NCBI GenBank assembly: GCA_015179045.1
Contig: WHUZ01000025.1
Location: 496,001 to 560,000 of the forward strand
Direction: 5' to 3'
Length of the DNA stretch: 64,000 nucleotides
Origin: Kalaharituber pfeilii
Lineage: Eukaryota; Ascomycota; Pezizomycetes; Pezizales; Pezizaceae
Part shown: positions 28,961 to 40,394 of the stretch, one piece after another
Layout: each line of letters begins with the position of its first letter
Numbering within the stretch: position 1 is the stretch's first letter
Notes under the pieces: model-generated
Told to the model about the DNA's origin: nothing
The model's database searches: none
The model's input: the letters and a program-made list of their open reading frames with translations, nothing else
Translations under genes and position numbers: made by a program

Positions 28961-29529
28961 AGTTACGGTCCTGTTTAGTTGGCCGCCGATATCTGAGTTT
29001 TGACGCCAATCCCCAGTCCTACTTAAAATCTGATAAGATCAATAATCATGTCCGACCGGTCATTGCATGTCCATCCTGACATTGTCACAGATCTCATGGA
29101 CTGCCAGGGCACAGTCCATATGCCTTCACTAGTCATGGTTTCCAAGAAAATAAACTCTATTATGATATTATTTTACTACAAAATGGATTAGCAGGGAAGA
29201 ATGCCTCGATTATTTCCATGTTTCGATTCCTGATTTCTTTTCTCCGATTCTTTGTTACAAACAAACCTGTCATACTCTATTTAGATTCAAAGTGAACCCC
29301 GTTGTGGCTTTCGGGAGTATGACGCCTACCGGTGGTGTGGTAGCGTAGGCACTGTGGTGGCACCCAGATCAGTACGAATAAAAGCATAAGTGGCTGCGAG
29401 GTCCGTGGCGGGGTAGGATGCGGAGAATGGGGTGCAGAAATGGGAAGTAAGTGTTGTGAATAGGGCAAGAACCGAAAGTGGATGGACCATTGTACCCTGT
29501 ATATAATATTGAAGGTGAAGTACTACTAG
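28961..29529. other. Unassigned spacer
   Basis: No gene, RNA or repeat recognised. Confidence 0.4.
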
Positions 29530-29820
29530 TAGTGAGCGGCACGAGCTAGCTCGAGCTAGCTCGAGCCTGGATTGATTATATACATAGTATTGACAAACTA
29601 AACTAAACTAAGATCTTTCTCACTACTATCAGCTAAATTGTGCATTTCGAAGTTGTTGGTAGGTCAGAATGAGCTCCAAGTCTCTAATTATTACTATAGT
29701 AGGTATTTACAGTTTATGAAACCTTGCACTGGCTAAGCATTTTAGCGAGCTGTCAAGAAAAACACAAGCATGATCTTGGCTCGTTTGAGCTCGAGCTGGC
29801 TCGGCTCGTGCCGCTCACTA
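29530..29820. repeat. MITE, 291 bp
   Basis: Terminal inverted repeats TAGTGAGCGGCACGAGC / GCTCGTGCCGCTCACTA enclose AGCTCGAGCT-rich ends. A partner in the opposite orientation is at 11918-12145. No matching 8-bp duplication was found, so the superfamily is unsure. Confidence 0.8.
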
Positions 29821-31050
29821 TTCAGAAGTAGGATGGGAGTTCTCCCCTCTCGCAACGTTCTTCCTTACTCAACACAATTCTGTGCATTTTCAGCCATCAG
29901 AGAGAGAGAGAGAAAACCCATCCATAGCACTGCCCCATTCATAGTGCAACATGTCTACAACTAATGGAGCTATGAAATATAGAATTATGGATCCTAGTGT
30001 AGTATTTATCATACAACGACGTGCCGCATTGTGGAAACTTGCAATGCAGAACTGCGAATTTGTGTCATCGGCACAACGAAACAAATTGCATAAATAGCGC
30101 AATCGAACCTCACAACCAAACCAAGAGGGCCTGGGGCTGTAAATTCAATCTTCTTCATCCGGTACCCCTGGTACCAACCATGCGGCAGCCTTTTCCCAAT
30201 CTCTGTTATATCTAGTCCCCAACCTCCATAGCACCTTCAATATCCCATTCATGCAGACTTCCTTCTCCTGTTCCAATCAGGAATATCCCTCGAAAGATCT
30301 TATAACTTCATTCATGAAAGTCATAGGGGGTATAGGGTGTAAACCATGCCACACAGGAAATTGGGAGCATTCGATCCCTCCCTGTCTACTGCGTTGGTCC
30401 ACTTTAACCATCTTGGGAAGGCTTGCTGGGAACCCACATTTGTTTCTACATGTATGTCCAAGAAATCGAAAGTGGAGTACTCCAGTAGCAATCCCCGACC
30501 AACAAGAATTTCCTCACTTTGTGCCCGGCTTTGGGCATCCAGGGATACGGGTATTGGGAATGTTCCTTTATCCGATAGTGTGCCTTCATTGCTAGTAAAT
30601 GGCATGGATATGACTCCACTACACGTGGGGTATCTTTCTAGAAGTCGAGTATCGATATGTGCATACCGGGGTTAACTTCTGGGAGAGGGCTCTCTGCAGT
30701 TCGGGAAGAATGTTCCTGAATGTTTCGCAGGATAGTTGGCACGCATCCAAGAACCAGAGAATATTCAATCTGTGCCCGTTTTGGTAGGCTATCCCTCAAA
30801 AAATGGTTACCCCATCCCTATTGCTATGGTTAACGAGGCCAGGTTCCTTCGGGAGTGTGTTCTTCGAGTGGCAATCTTACTTGCTTATTTGCAGCTTCGA
30901 GCCCTGTTCTGTGCAATGCTTAGTTTGGCTGTAAGGGAGCACATTAACATTCAGGTATTCCTAATCTGCATCCTTCACAGTTGCTGCCCAATTGCAACAT
31001 ATTCCTTCCGCTTCGTTGTAGAAGACCTGTGGGAAAGTTTGCCCATGTCC
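29821..31050. other. Unassigned region
   Basis: Contains a short GA repeat (29898-29913). Several ORFs up to 114 codons occur but none has a recognisable domain. The right part may be the body of a decayed LINE because a type 1 tail follows. Confidence 0.4.
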
Positions 31051-31059
31051 TGAGGACAG

Positions 31060-31120
31060 AGGTTGACTGCCATGGCTAACAGCTGCAAGCGGGGTTATGG
31101 GAGTTAGGAAAAAAAATAAA
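31060..31120 (+). mobile_element. Decayed type 1 LINE tail
   Basis: GACTGCCATGGCTAACAGC and GCAAGCGGGGTTATGGG, then an interrupted A-rich run, match the LINE-A 3' end. Confidence 0.7.
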
Positions 31121-31217
31121 AAGGCTTAAGTACTTGGAACTTGCAACCTCAGACTTGTAGATTCTATTTGCAACTGGTGGATGTCATCACTGTGGACATC
31201 ATGAGGGAGGCTGGGAT

Positions 31218-31940
31218 CAATGAATCCAACAGGCCGTGATCTGCATTGGACTGAAACCGCCTGGACCGGCCTGATCCACATGAATCAGGCCAATCAGGCC
31301 GGTCCAGGCCAATCAGGCCGGTTCAGGCCAATCAGGCCGGTTCAGGCCAATCAGGCCGGTTCAGGCCATTCAGGCCGGTTCAGGCCAATTAAACGAATCA
31401 CTCCACAGCTATCCAGCTGAATTGAGGCCAGCATTTACCAGATTGTTTGAGTATTTAGATGAGTAGAATCTCCCGTATGTCTAGAATTTTAAACAGCAGC
31501 GGTCTACGACTTTTGTCAAGTATGTATCAAACTTTGTATTCAAGTATATATACTAAGAAATAATTTAGAAATGATGGACCTTCCAGATAATACAACAGAC
31601 TGGACCCAATTCTTCGATGATGATACCTGATGCGCAACTGTCAATTACTGATAGTGGAAATATCCAGGATTATTAAAATCTAATTCACCTGGGTTAAATT
31701 CCAAAATCGCTTGAATTTACGTAAATGGCCTGGTCGGCCTGGACTGGCCTGAATGGCCTGAACCGGCCTGATTGGCCTGGACCGGCCTGAATGGCCTGAA
31801 CGGCCTGAACCGGCCTGATTGGCCTGATTGTTTCAGGTCGCCTGGGCCGGTCCAGGCGGCCCTCACGGCCTGGCCTGATTGTTCATGCACTGGCCTGGAC
31901 CGTGAAATTCTGGGCCTGGCCTGGCCTGTTGGATTCATTG
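31218..31940. mobile_element. hAT-like non-autonomous element, copy 1
   Basis: 723 bp, TIRs CAATGAATCCAACAGGCC / GGCCTGTTGGATTCATTG, flanked by the 8-bp duplication GCTGGGAT (31210-31217, 31941-31948). Both ends carry tandem 19-bp units (GGCCAATCAGGCCGGTTCA), in opposite orientation at the two ends, as expected for subterminal transposase-binding sites. No transposase coding. The 8-bp TSD and CA-starting TIR fit hAT. Confidence 0.92.
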
Positions 31941-32330
31941 GCTGGGATAGCGATTGTCGTCTTGTACGCAGAACCCATCAGGTCCTTGAACAAGTCCAAG
32001 GTCATATGTTCCACTGGCAGGCCTACGGTGGTTGCGAGCATGTGACTGTGATGGACTTGTGAACTGCTGGAAGACTTCTGCTGAACCTTGGTCGGCATTG
32101 CTTGCATACATTCAGGAGCCTGGTAAGTGGGATTCTCGTGAGAGGATTCCTTTGAGCGAAATGGAGTAAAGGGACTCCGTAAGAACAACCTCGGCGGCGC
32201 CGACCAGACCTGTGTTTTCCTCCACAGCGACCAATAGCGTTTGTCCCTCCCCTGTAATCAAACGTAGGAAATACCCTGATTCTATCATACTTCCGAATAT
32301 CCGGTTGCGCCAGCAACATCTGAACTTTGT

Positions 32331-32368
32331 ACCCCGTAGGCCAGTAGCCTGTATGTGGGGTTATGCAA
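32331..32368 (+). mobile_element. LINE-B-type tail relic
   Basis: CCGTAGGCCAGTAGCCTGTA and TGTGGGGTTATG match the LINE-B 3' end. Poly(A) is lost. The body to the left is not recognisable. Confidence 0.6.
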
Positions 32369-32369
32369 C

Positions 32370-33053
32370 AACCCCTAAAAAGACTTGGAATTTCGTTGGT
32401 GATGCTGGACCCGTTTCCGTCCGATCAGCTGAGGGGCTGCCAACGTGTCGATTCATATTCCACCTTCCTGCTTTCTTCATACCCAAATTTCTTGCTTCCC
32501 TCGAGCTCCTTTCTCCACTTTCTATCACTGTATGAACGAGCCTCTCTCCAAAGACACAGGCCTCCTTCTCGGCATCGTCCCCCACTTTTCCCAATCCGAT
32601 TGCTCATTTTTACATTCATTTCGTTGCACACTTATATGCACATAACCGCTATATAAGCGAAATTAGTAAGCCTCACAACTATAGTCTTATAGACATGTAC
32701 TAACGAGGAAGAACCTTTGTAGAGATGATCGTTTGTAGAGACAATGGGTAGATTTTGCAATCACCGTGACGAAGCAGCGAAATAGACACTCCGGAAAAAG
32801 CTCCAGACAGCCCAATGAAGCAACATAGGTCCTTTGTAGGGGAGAGGTCATAGTGTCGGTGGCATTCAGGGCAGGGTCGTTTCCGTGGTGGTGATGTATG
32901 GGTGCCCGTGAGAGCGATAGTAATGTAGACAGAGGTAGGGGGTGGTGAGGGTGATCTTTGACAAGGCTTGCTTTCCTGCTGGTTTGTGCCAAGGAGGCTT
33001 CACGTTAGTGTGCGAGTAGCTTGGCCAGCAAAATGATAATTTGGCGGCAGCGG
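32370..33053. other. Unassigned spacer
   Basis: No supported gene or repeat. Confidence 0.4.
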
Positions 33054-33063
33054 GAGAGGAATT

Positions 33064-34670
33064 TTTTTTTTTTTTTTTTTTTTTAAAAAAAATCACATAA
33101 CCCCGCTTGTAGCACGTGGCCATGGCAGGGTCCCTGGGCAAGCCCTCGAAGCCCGGAGACAGGCTTAACAAACAAAGAAATTTCTATCTACTTCTACCAC
33201 CTGATTCCAGAAACCTCCGGACGGACCTTCCGGTTTCTGCCTCAGGGAGGCCCCACTATATATCTCTCCCTCTCCCCCCTCCCCTCTTCTCCACACTTTC
33301 GCACCCAGGCAAGGAAACTTCCCCGACGGCAAACCGCACGGCGCCCTAGAACCTGATCCCGGAGAAGAACCTTTCCAACTCATCCCACTCCTCCCCATTC
33401 TCTGCTGTCCTTTTCCAGTTCTTCTCCATATCCCCCCATTCTCTAAAGCCTTCTGGGCGAAACCTCTGCTGACTGCACTGGAAGGCTAGGTGCGCCCCCG
33501 TCTGGGCCTCCCCGCAGCTGCACTTCTCCGATTCCGCCGCTCCCATCCTCTTCAACCACACCCCGCATCTTCCTCTCTCCAGGGGCATGGCAGTGAAGTT
33601 GGACACCGCCACCCTACTCCACTCCATGACCTTTCCTCCTCCGAACCCCTCTATCTCTCTCTTCTCTTTTCTCCACGCCTTTATCCTTTGGGGCACCCCA
33701 CTCCCGGTGGCCACCTCCCTCCCGTTCTCCATCGTCCCCTTCTTCGCCCACTCATCCGCCTTCTCATTCCCTGCAATTCCGATGTGAGCCTTAACCCACA
33801 TCAGTTTCGCATTGCCCCCTTCCTCTTCCTCCTTGCCACCGCATCCACTACCCTCCTCACATCTTCTGTCTTCCCCTTTCCTTCACTGCCTGCCTTCCGA
33901 ATCGCCATGACGGCAGCTTCTGAATCCAGACAGATCAGGACGGGTACCTCCTCCGGCACACTCTCCAAAGCTCTTCTCACTCCCCTCACCTCCCCGTCGA
34001 AAACCGTCGCTGTTCTTCCCACCACCTCCGCTACTACTGCCGATCTCCCCCATACACCCACCCCCACCTTGCTATCCTCAATCTTGCTGCCGTCCGAGAA
34101 GAGAACCACCCTCCCCCTTCCGGCTTCCTCAACCGAGGTCTCCCACTCCTCTCTTCCCCCTTTCCGTCTCCCTAGCCTCTCTGCAGTCTCCACCTCCACC
34201 TTCTCATACCCCCCTCCCCACGAGATCTCCTCCCCCTCCTCCGAGAACCTCGCCCACTGACCTTGCCAGCGGTCCAGCACTGCTTCATACCCATCATTCT
34301 CGGCCACTGCCCACTGCACCCCCCAGTCTCTCCAGTTTCTCGCCTCCTCCTCTCTCTCCTCACTCCCTCCGAAGTCGCCCGTGCAAAGCTCCGCCAACTC
34401 TGACGGCGCTTCCACCTCCCGGACGATCGCTCTCGCTTGCGCGCCATCCAGGACCGTCTCCACGTCTTCCACTCCGCATATCGCATTCACCCCCTCTACC
34501 CCGGCACCTCTCCCCCCTCCAGCTACTCTCTTCAAAACTTGCAGCTGTACTCGCTCCATCTCCTTCTTCCACTCCTTCTGGCCTCTCCACCCGATCTCAC
34601 TCCCCCACATCGCCACCGCCCTCACCATCCCTGTGTACGCCTGCCGCCAGCGTGGTGTCATCCCCTACGA
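33064..34670 (-). mobile_element. LINE-A-family copy, 5'-truncated
   Basis: Poly(T) from 33062 and type 1 tail on the - strand. TSD GAGAGGAATT at 33054-33063 (merging with the T-run) and 34671-34680. It is truncated within the region after RT. It inserted about 70 bp upstream of the 5S rRNA gene. Confidence 0.92.
33346..34661 (-). pseudogene. LINE ORF2 C-terminal fragment with RNase H
   Basis: Starts at WRQAYTGMVRAVAMWGSEIG and is open through RNase H (FSDGS, DGEV, CLDSEA). The frame shifts near 33800 in a purine run, then continues MWVKAHIGIAGNEKADEWA, the CSCGEAQTGAHLAFQC knuckle and FSGIRF. It matches the LINE-A and LINE-G products closely and helps locate their indels. It lacks RT. Confidence 0.92.
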
Positions 34671-34737
34671 GAGAGGAATTGGTCGTTGCAAGGACCACGC
34701 TGGTATGTGGTCAAGTAATGAAACGATAGGAAAGTTG

Positions 34738-34857
34738 ACATCTACGGCCATAGACTGAAGAAAACGAGGCATCCCGTCCGCTCTGCCATATCTAAGCTTC
34801 AGATCGCCAAGCTAGTACTACGGTGGGTGACCACGTGGGAATCCTTGGTGCTGTAGA
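34738..34857 (+). rRNA. 5S ribosomal RNA gene
   Basis: About 120 nt with ACATCTACGGCCATA at the start, CATCCCGTCCGCTCTGCCA, the AGTACTACGGTGGGTGACCA block and GGTGCTGTAGAT at the end. The ends pair (ATCTAC/GTAGAT) as helix I, and a T-run follows (34858-34868) as a pol III terminator. It is a lone, dispersed copy, as in many filamentous fungi. Some internal positions look diverged, so it may be a variant or pseudogene. Confidence 0.88.
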
Positions 34858-34868
34858 TTTTTTTTTTA

Positions 34869-36300
34869 CTTTTCTTTTTGTTTGATTATTTAACATGTTC
34901 CATATACTCACCCGCACGGTTGAGCATTCACGTATAAATGGGCTTTTGTTTCGTTTTGCAATCAAAAGGTGTTGCTAAAAGAACGTGGAGTTCTAGGAGA
35001 ATGTAGATTGCATGTATGCATAACCTTGCCCTTAGGGTGGCATGCGATTAATGATATAAATTAAAAAAAAAAAAAAAAAAAAAAATTTCAACGGCTTTCA
35101 TTCTTCCCCACGCGGTACAGTTTAAGAATTGGACAGCTTCGGCAGAAGTGAGTGTTTCACTCAGCAGGACTGTTTTACTCTAGGTTCTACAACTCAAGGA
35201 CCAGAGATATACCGAAAGCAGTGTAGCACGCAAGGATCTGGAATACAAGCGAAAATTATCATATTCAATCCTATCATCGTTAGTGGTTCAACGTTGCCGG
35301 CCAGAGCCAATTGGGCCGGTGGTGACGATTGGATATTTTGTCCTATAGGATACAACCCGCCGGTCCAACCTTATCCAATATAACAGGTTTGACTGTAAGA
35401 GAGACCCAGGTGGTAGTCCTGAATTGCACAGCATAGAAGAGCAATTTCAGACATGGCGCGTAAAAGCGATGTGCGTGAAGGGATCTACGGGCATTGAGAG
35501 TAACGAAATGACGGAGAGATTCGGAGCTCACCACATTAAGAGGAACAAGAGATACAGGAAGCTACTTATTTGTCAGCAAGAGGAAAGGCAGGCTTCCAAC
35601 GCCTGGGCAATACAGGACCTTGTACCAGGCAGTGAACAACGGAACGTAGCAAAGGCCAGCGCCTCCTCCGGCGCAGGACACGGATCATGGAAGATCGCTA
35701 CGCAGGATCGGGTGAGGTGGCAGGCAGCAAGTACTCAGATTCAAAGGGGCAGACGTTTGAGTAGACGTTACAGCGGGTGAGCGAGTGCCGAGTCCGGGGA
35801 GCACTAAGGAAGCAACTGCAGATTTGACTTCTATTGACGGAACGAGAAGTTGATAGATTGAAAGAATCAGTGGAGGAGAAGCCAGGTGGAGAAAGGCGGG
35901 ATGTGAATTCGGCCTCAGTTTTCTTCAGTTCGTGAAAGTCAGTGCCATGTTCCACAAACCCACAAAAGCTGAAGTACCGAGACTGTTCCCTGCTAGGCAA
36001 ATATATCCTTTTATCGTGAGGCGTAAGTAGCACATGACCACGTATTTGTCTATCTGAAACGTTTTCCTATGACAAAATGTTTAGTGCAGGAAAGACGGGG
36101 AAGGGGGAGGAATCGGTAAGCCACAGAAGGGGGTAGCATAAGGGGTTCACCCAGCAGGAGACCATATTTTAGATGCTATCTATATTTCGCTTCATTTCCA
36201 TTCGTGGCGCCTTATAGGCAGCTCCGATAAGTTATAACTCCCTTGATGTCCCTCAGCAGGAGATGAAAGTAAGGACCAATGAGCGTAGAAGGCAACACCT
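34869..36300. other. Decayed region after the 5S gene
   Basis: Holds a decayed type 2 LINE tail at about 35010-35083 (CCTTGCCCTTAGGGTGGCAT, ATTAATGATATAAATTA, A-run). One possible RNase H relic lies at about 35430-35560 (VKGSTGIESNEMTERFGAH, like VKxHxGIxGNExADRxA). Otherwise unassigned. Confidence 0.5.
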
Positions 36301-36302
36301 GT

Positions 36303-36753
36303 GCTTTTTTTTTTTTTTTTTTTTTAAATATCATTACTCGCTTCCCGCCCTATGGGCTATGGCGAGATGTAGTTACATGATAGTGAGGAGATAAGAATGG
36401 TGAAGAGGAATAGTGACAGCAAATAGGTGAAATAAAACGAAAATTAGACGAAATGAAGAAGTGGCGGTCTAAACTCTTTCTTCCAACCTGACCATTAGGT
36501 CGAGCAGTGGGTCTCCCTCCTGTTCCGGCGGGTCCAGGAGGTCTTCCCTCCCTCCCGGCCATATCCTGTTTTTCCAGACTCGGCACTTTTCCAGCAGGTG
36601 GCTGGTTGTCTCCTCCCGTTCCCTGTACCAGCGGCAGTCCGGGGTGTCGGCTTTCCCTACTTTGTGTCTCCATGCTTTGTATGTTGGAACTTCCTTGGTG
36701 CAGGGTGCAGTCGACGGAACAGGTAATCGCTTCATTATTTCTTTACAGTACAT
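36303..36753 (-). mobile_element. LINE-E, short 5'-truncated type 2 copy
   Basis: Poly(T) at 36306-36325, then the type 2 tail (ATATCATTACTCGCTTCCCGC). The - strand encodes the ORF2 end: KAWRHKVGKADTPDCRW, then YREREETTSHLLEKC (a zinc-knuckle-like motif with one Cys changed to Tyr) and DPLLDLMVRLEERV stop at 36478. The left boundary is clear; the right one (36700-36755) and a TSD are not. Confidence 0.8.
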
Positions 36754-37527
36754 TAATATGTCTAGGAGGCTATAATAAAAGCGAGTTGCATTGAGCGGTT
36801 AGTGGTGCAGCACGAGACCTGAGCGGTAGCGACCAGTTCAAGTTCATAACCGACGCGGCGCCGCAGAACAAGAATATTGAGCTCGGAGTTTGGTGGTGAC
36901 ACAGATGTAGAAGAAGACCCTCAGCTGCTGTTGATTGCTATTTAGTTTAATGCTTGAACTCAAGTGTTACATCTATGGTCACGGAAGGGGTGAGCGCTTC
37001 GCCTTGGTGATTTTCTTCTGAAGAAGGGAAAAAGAAGACAAGGAACTAGATCTATTCGCCTTGTATTTTTCTAACTCATTTCTTCTCCTAATATGTGAAA
37101 CGGTAGCACGACTTTTTACTAGTCTCATGCCGCTGTTTTACCCTGGGTAGTAAGCATTTGCTTATGTGACGATATACTCTACTTATTCAGGGTAAGAAAT
37201 CGAGGTCCAAAGCTAATGTATCGATACCTAATGCTAGAGTTTTATCAGCTTCTAGATAGACATTTAATGCCAGTCTCGAACCAGACTACCGCTGTATTTA
37301 ATGCTATTTAAACTTGGAGACCACAGAAAGAGCACAAATCTCACGTGGAGTTGAGAAACTCGATTTCCCTCTACGGAACAACTTTGATCGATAATAAACC
37401 GGACTTTTCACGAGCTCTTCTCAACCATAGCTGCCCTCATTAAAGCAGCTTTTCAAGCTACGAAACATTTCACTTCATCGAACAAAACCAGACTAAGGAG
37501 TGAGATGGAACCTATTTCCCGTGCTGC
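36754..37527. other. Unassigned spacer
   Basis: No supported gene. It lies downstream of the broken coding sequence at 37528-39118. Confidence 0.4.
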
Positions 37528-39118
37528 TCAAGGACAGTTACCCATACTCTCCACTTCCAATCTGGGAATTAGCCAGTCTCTCTTCTTGCTCCCCTCTGTA
37601 GCTCTTGTAACGAACCTCCTAGCATTCTCCATCACAGTAACAAGATCACGGGATATCAAGTGCAGCGATGTTCTCTTGAGTCCGCCGGTCCTCCCCATCA
37701 ATCCTGCACCCCTGGTTGTGTTTGGCGTAGGCCTCAAACCACATCGTGTCCTCGGTCTTGAGGATATCTGGATCGAAGTCCATCTTGTCTTCACCATGAA
37801 ACTCTCTCACCATGTCCCCGTATTTATTTTCTAACCTGTATTGAAGCCGGGTTTGAAAGTGTGTTGCACGGTAGCAGGCCGTGAGCAGGAAGTTGCAGCC
37901 AAGCTTCCCGAGGTGGAACTGGGAGAGACATATAGATGATGTTACGGATGAGGGGTGGGTTCCAGCATACACAGACGGGAGCATGAGGGAGGAGAAGGCG
38001 GGAGCGGGGATGTTTTGGGGGGGGATTTCGACATCAATATATCTAGGGGAGGATGCGACAGTGAACGATGCGGAACTGATGGCGATCAGTGAGGCGATGG
38101 AGAGAGTGGAAGGGAAGCTATTGATCATAACGGACTCCAGATACGCAATCCAGAGGATGACGGCGGTTTCAAGGGGGGAGCTCGCTCACGACGGGGCGAC
38201 GAGGCGGCTCAGGGAAGCCTGGGAAAAGAGGATCCTGAGAGGAGACTGGGACATAGCGGCATTATGGGTTAAGGCGCATAGGGGGATTTCCGGCAACGAG
38301 AGGGCTGACAAGGCAGCGAGAACGGGTACCGCTTTGCAGTACAAGTCGGAGATGGTGACAGAGGCCGGATTGAGACAGAGGGGGAGGAGAGAGAGAGCAG
38401 AGGAGAGGAACCGGTTGGGATTGACATACAAGCCGCTAGAGAGGTGCGGCAATGGGATAGGACGGTTAGCGGGCCTCCTGGGGGGCAAGGGCTGAGGGCC
38501 TGGAGGTGGCATTTAGGCGAAGGGGACGGCCCAGAGTGCAGGTGGTGCGGAGAAGAGGAAGAGACGACGAGACATTTGCTAGGGGGATGTAGGGTATAGA
38601 GACGGCGGTGGCCAGGAGGGGAGGAGCATATAAGGAGACCACCACAGGGAAAGGAGGGGGAGGGGACCCGCTGAGGGCGATGATAGACATGTTGGGGGAG
38701 TGAGTCCAGAACGCGGAGAATTTTTCCTTTCATGTAGTAGAGGGGACGACAAGGGGAGAGCTATCTTACTCGTTTCATTATGTATCTAGGACATCGCCAT
38801 AGCCCATAGGGCGGCAAGCGATTAATGATATAAAAAAAAAAAAAAAAAAATCCCGAGGTGGAACAGCTGAATTGCAATATCAACCATCTCTTCATCACAT
38901 GAGAGCCATGACACTCGGTTCGTCTCTGCGTCGAGGTTGCCAATCGCGCGTTCAAACTCTTTGGCTGTGAATTTAGGCATCATACATTCGGCGGCTCGGT
39001 AGCTAAACTGTGCTCTGTTTGGGGGATTCTGGGCGTCGAACGCCCAGTGGGTTGCAATGAATACCAAATGAGGCCGAGGACAATTTCTTTGTGTCACGAA
39101 GCGGCGAAAGAATGACAT
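37528..39118 (-). pseudogene. Unknown coding sequence disrupted by LINE-D
   Basis: Reading the - strand and skipping LINE-D (37921-38850), one frame runs from the ATG at 39118 (MSFFRRFVTQRNCPRP) through FTAKEFERAIGNLDAETNR and EEMVDIAIQLFHLG. It crosses the insertion into KLGCNFLLTACYRATHFQ, RLENKYGDMVREFHGEDKM and ALDIP, stopping near 37646. A +1 shift there continues DLVTVMENARRFVTRATEG to a stop at 37528, about 220 residues in all. Composition looks like ordinary protein rather than a transposon. I do not recognise the family. The 14-bp target duplication codes for the residues at the junction. Confidence 0.6.
37921..38850 (+). mobile_element. LINE-D, 5'-truncated type 2 copy
   Basis: Perfect TSD TCCCGAGGTGGAAC at 37907-37920 and 38851-38864. 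It encodes RNase H on the + strand (AYTDGSM, NDAELMAISEAM, ITDSRYAIQ, VKAHRGISGNERADKAA) to 38495. The zinc-knuckle part (CRWCGEEEETTRHLLGGC) is one frame away and ends LRAMIDMLGE near 38703. The tail CATCGCCATAGCCCATAGGG, ATTAATGATATA and poly(A) follow. Confidence 0.93.
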
Positions 39119-39680
39119 GCTTACTCAATTAACTTTATGGCCAGCTTGCGTGCTGGGGAGGGCTTGGCTTTGCTGGTGTCAAGCCAAGGAGCCCATAGCA
39201 GTATTGCCGCCGCCGTCGCTGCCTACTGTGCGCAGAGGGAACCTGGGCTAGTTTTTTTTTTTTTAATATCAGTACCCGTATACCGCCTCGTGAGCTATGA
39301 CGGGACTAAATACAAAGGAAATAATACCAAAGAAGAAAATCAGCAGAGGCAGTTTTGACCAATGTGAAGCAGAAACTGCAGTCTCCTACAATGTCACCTC
39401 CCTGCCCATCTCAGCAGCTCTGCCAGGGCAGTCTGGTTCAGTTCCAGTCAGACAGGGTACGAGACGGGTATAGGCAGGCAATGGGGAGCCTGCAGGTGTT
39501 GGACAAGACCACGCCTGGTTCTCCGCAGGCGAATGCAGCCAGGTACCAACAAGAGCATCTAGAGCTGCTGATTTTGCTCAAGCTAACTACAACTTAGATC
39601 TGTCGCAACTATCTGCATGCGGTTTCACATAAATGTTGCAGTGGAGCAACAGAGCAGGAATACATAAGTACCCGTTTACG
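39119..39680. other. Upstream of the broken gene, with a decayed LINE tail
   Basis: A minus-strand type 2 tail at about 39251-39310 (T-run, TATCAGTACCCGTATACCGCC, TGAGCTATGACGGG). No gene otherwise. Confidence 0.5.
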
Positions 39681-39688
39681 GTTTACGG

Positions 39689-40394
39689 CAATGAATCCAA
39701 CAGGCCGTGATCTGCATTGGACTGAAACAGCCTGGACCGGCCTGATCCACATGAATCATGCCAACCAGGCCAGTCAAGGCCAATCAGGCCGGTCCAGGCC
39801 AATCAGGCCGGTTCAGGCCATTCAGGCCGGTTCAGGCCAATTAAACGAATCACTCCACAGCTATCCAGCTGAATTGAGGCCAGCATTTACCAGATTGTTT
39901 GAGGATTTAAATGAGTAGAATCTCCCGTATGTCTAGAATTTTTTAAAGCAGCGGTCTACGACTTTTGTCAAGTATGTATCACACTTTGTATTCAAGTATA
40001 TATATGAAGAAATATTTTAGAAATGATGGACCTTCCAGATAATACAACAGACTGGACTCAATTCTTCGATGATGATACCTGATGCGCAACTGTCAATTAC
40101 TGATAGTGGAAATATCCAGGACTATTAAAATCTAAATCACCTGGGTTAACTTCCAAAATCGCTTGAAGTTACGTAAATGGCCTGGTCGGCCTGAACCGGC
40201 CTGATTGGCCTGAACCGGCCTGAATGGCCTGAACCGGCCTGATTGGCCTGATTGTTTCAGGCCGCCTGGGCCGGTCCAGGCGGCCCTCACGGCCTGGCCT
40301 GATTGTTCAGGCCAGGCCAGGCCCAGAATTTCACGGTCCAGGCCAGTCCAGGCCTCCGGTTGGCCTGGCCTGGCCTGGCCTGTTGGATTCATTG
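39689..40394. mobile_element. hAT-like non-autonomous element, copy 2
   Basis: 706 bp, same TIRs and GGCC-rich subterminal repeats as 31218-31940. It is flanked by the 8-bp duplication GTTTACGG (39681-39688, 40395-40402). The interior is highly similar to copy 1; repeat counts differ. Confidence 0.93.

Noticed and set aside
31220..31420. ORF in the GGCC repeat region
   Set aside because: Translation of hAT-like subterminal repeats.
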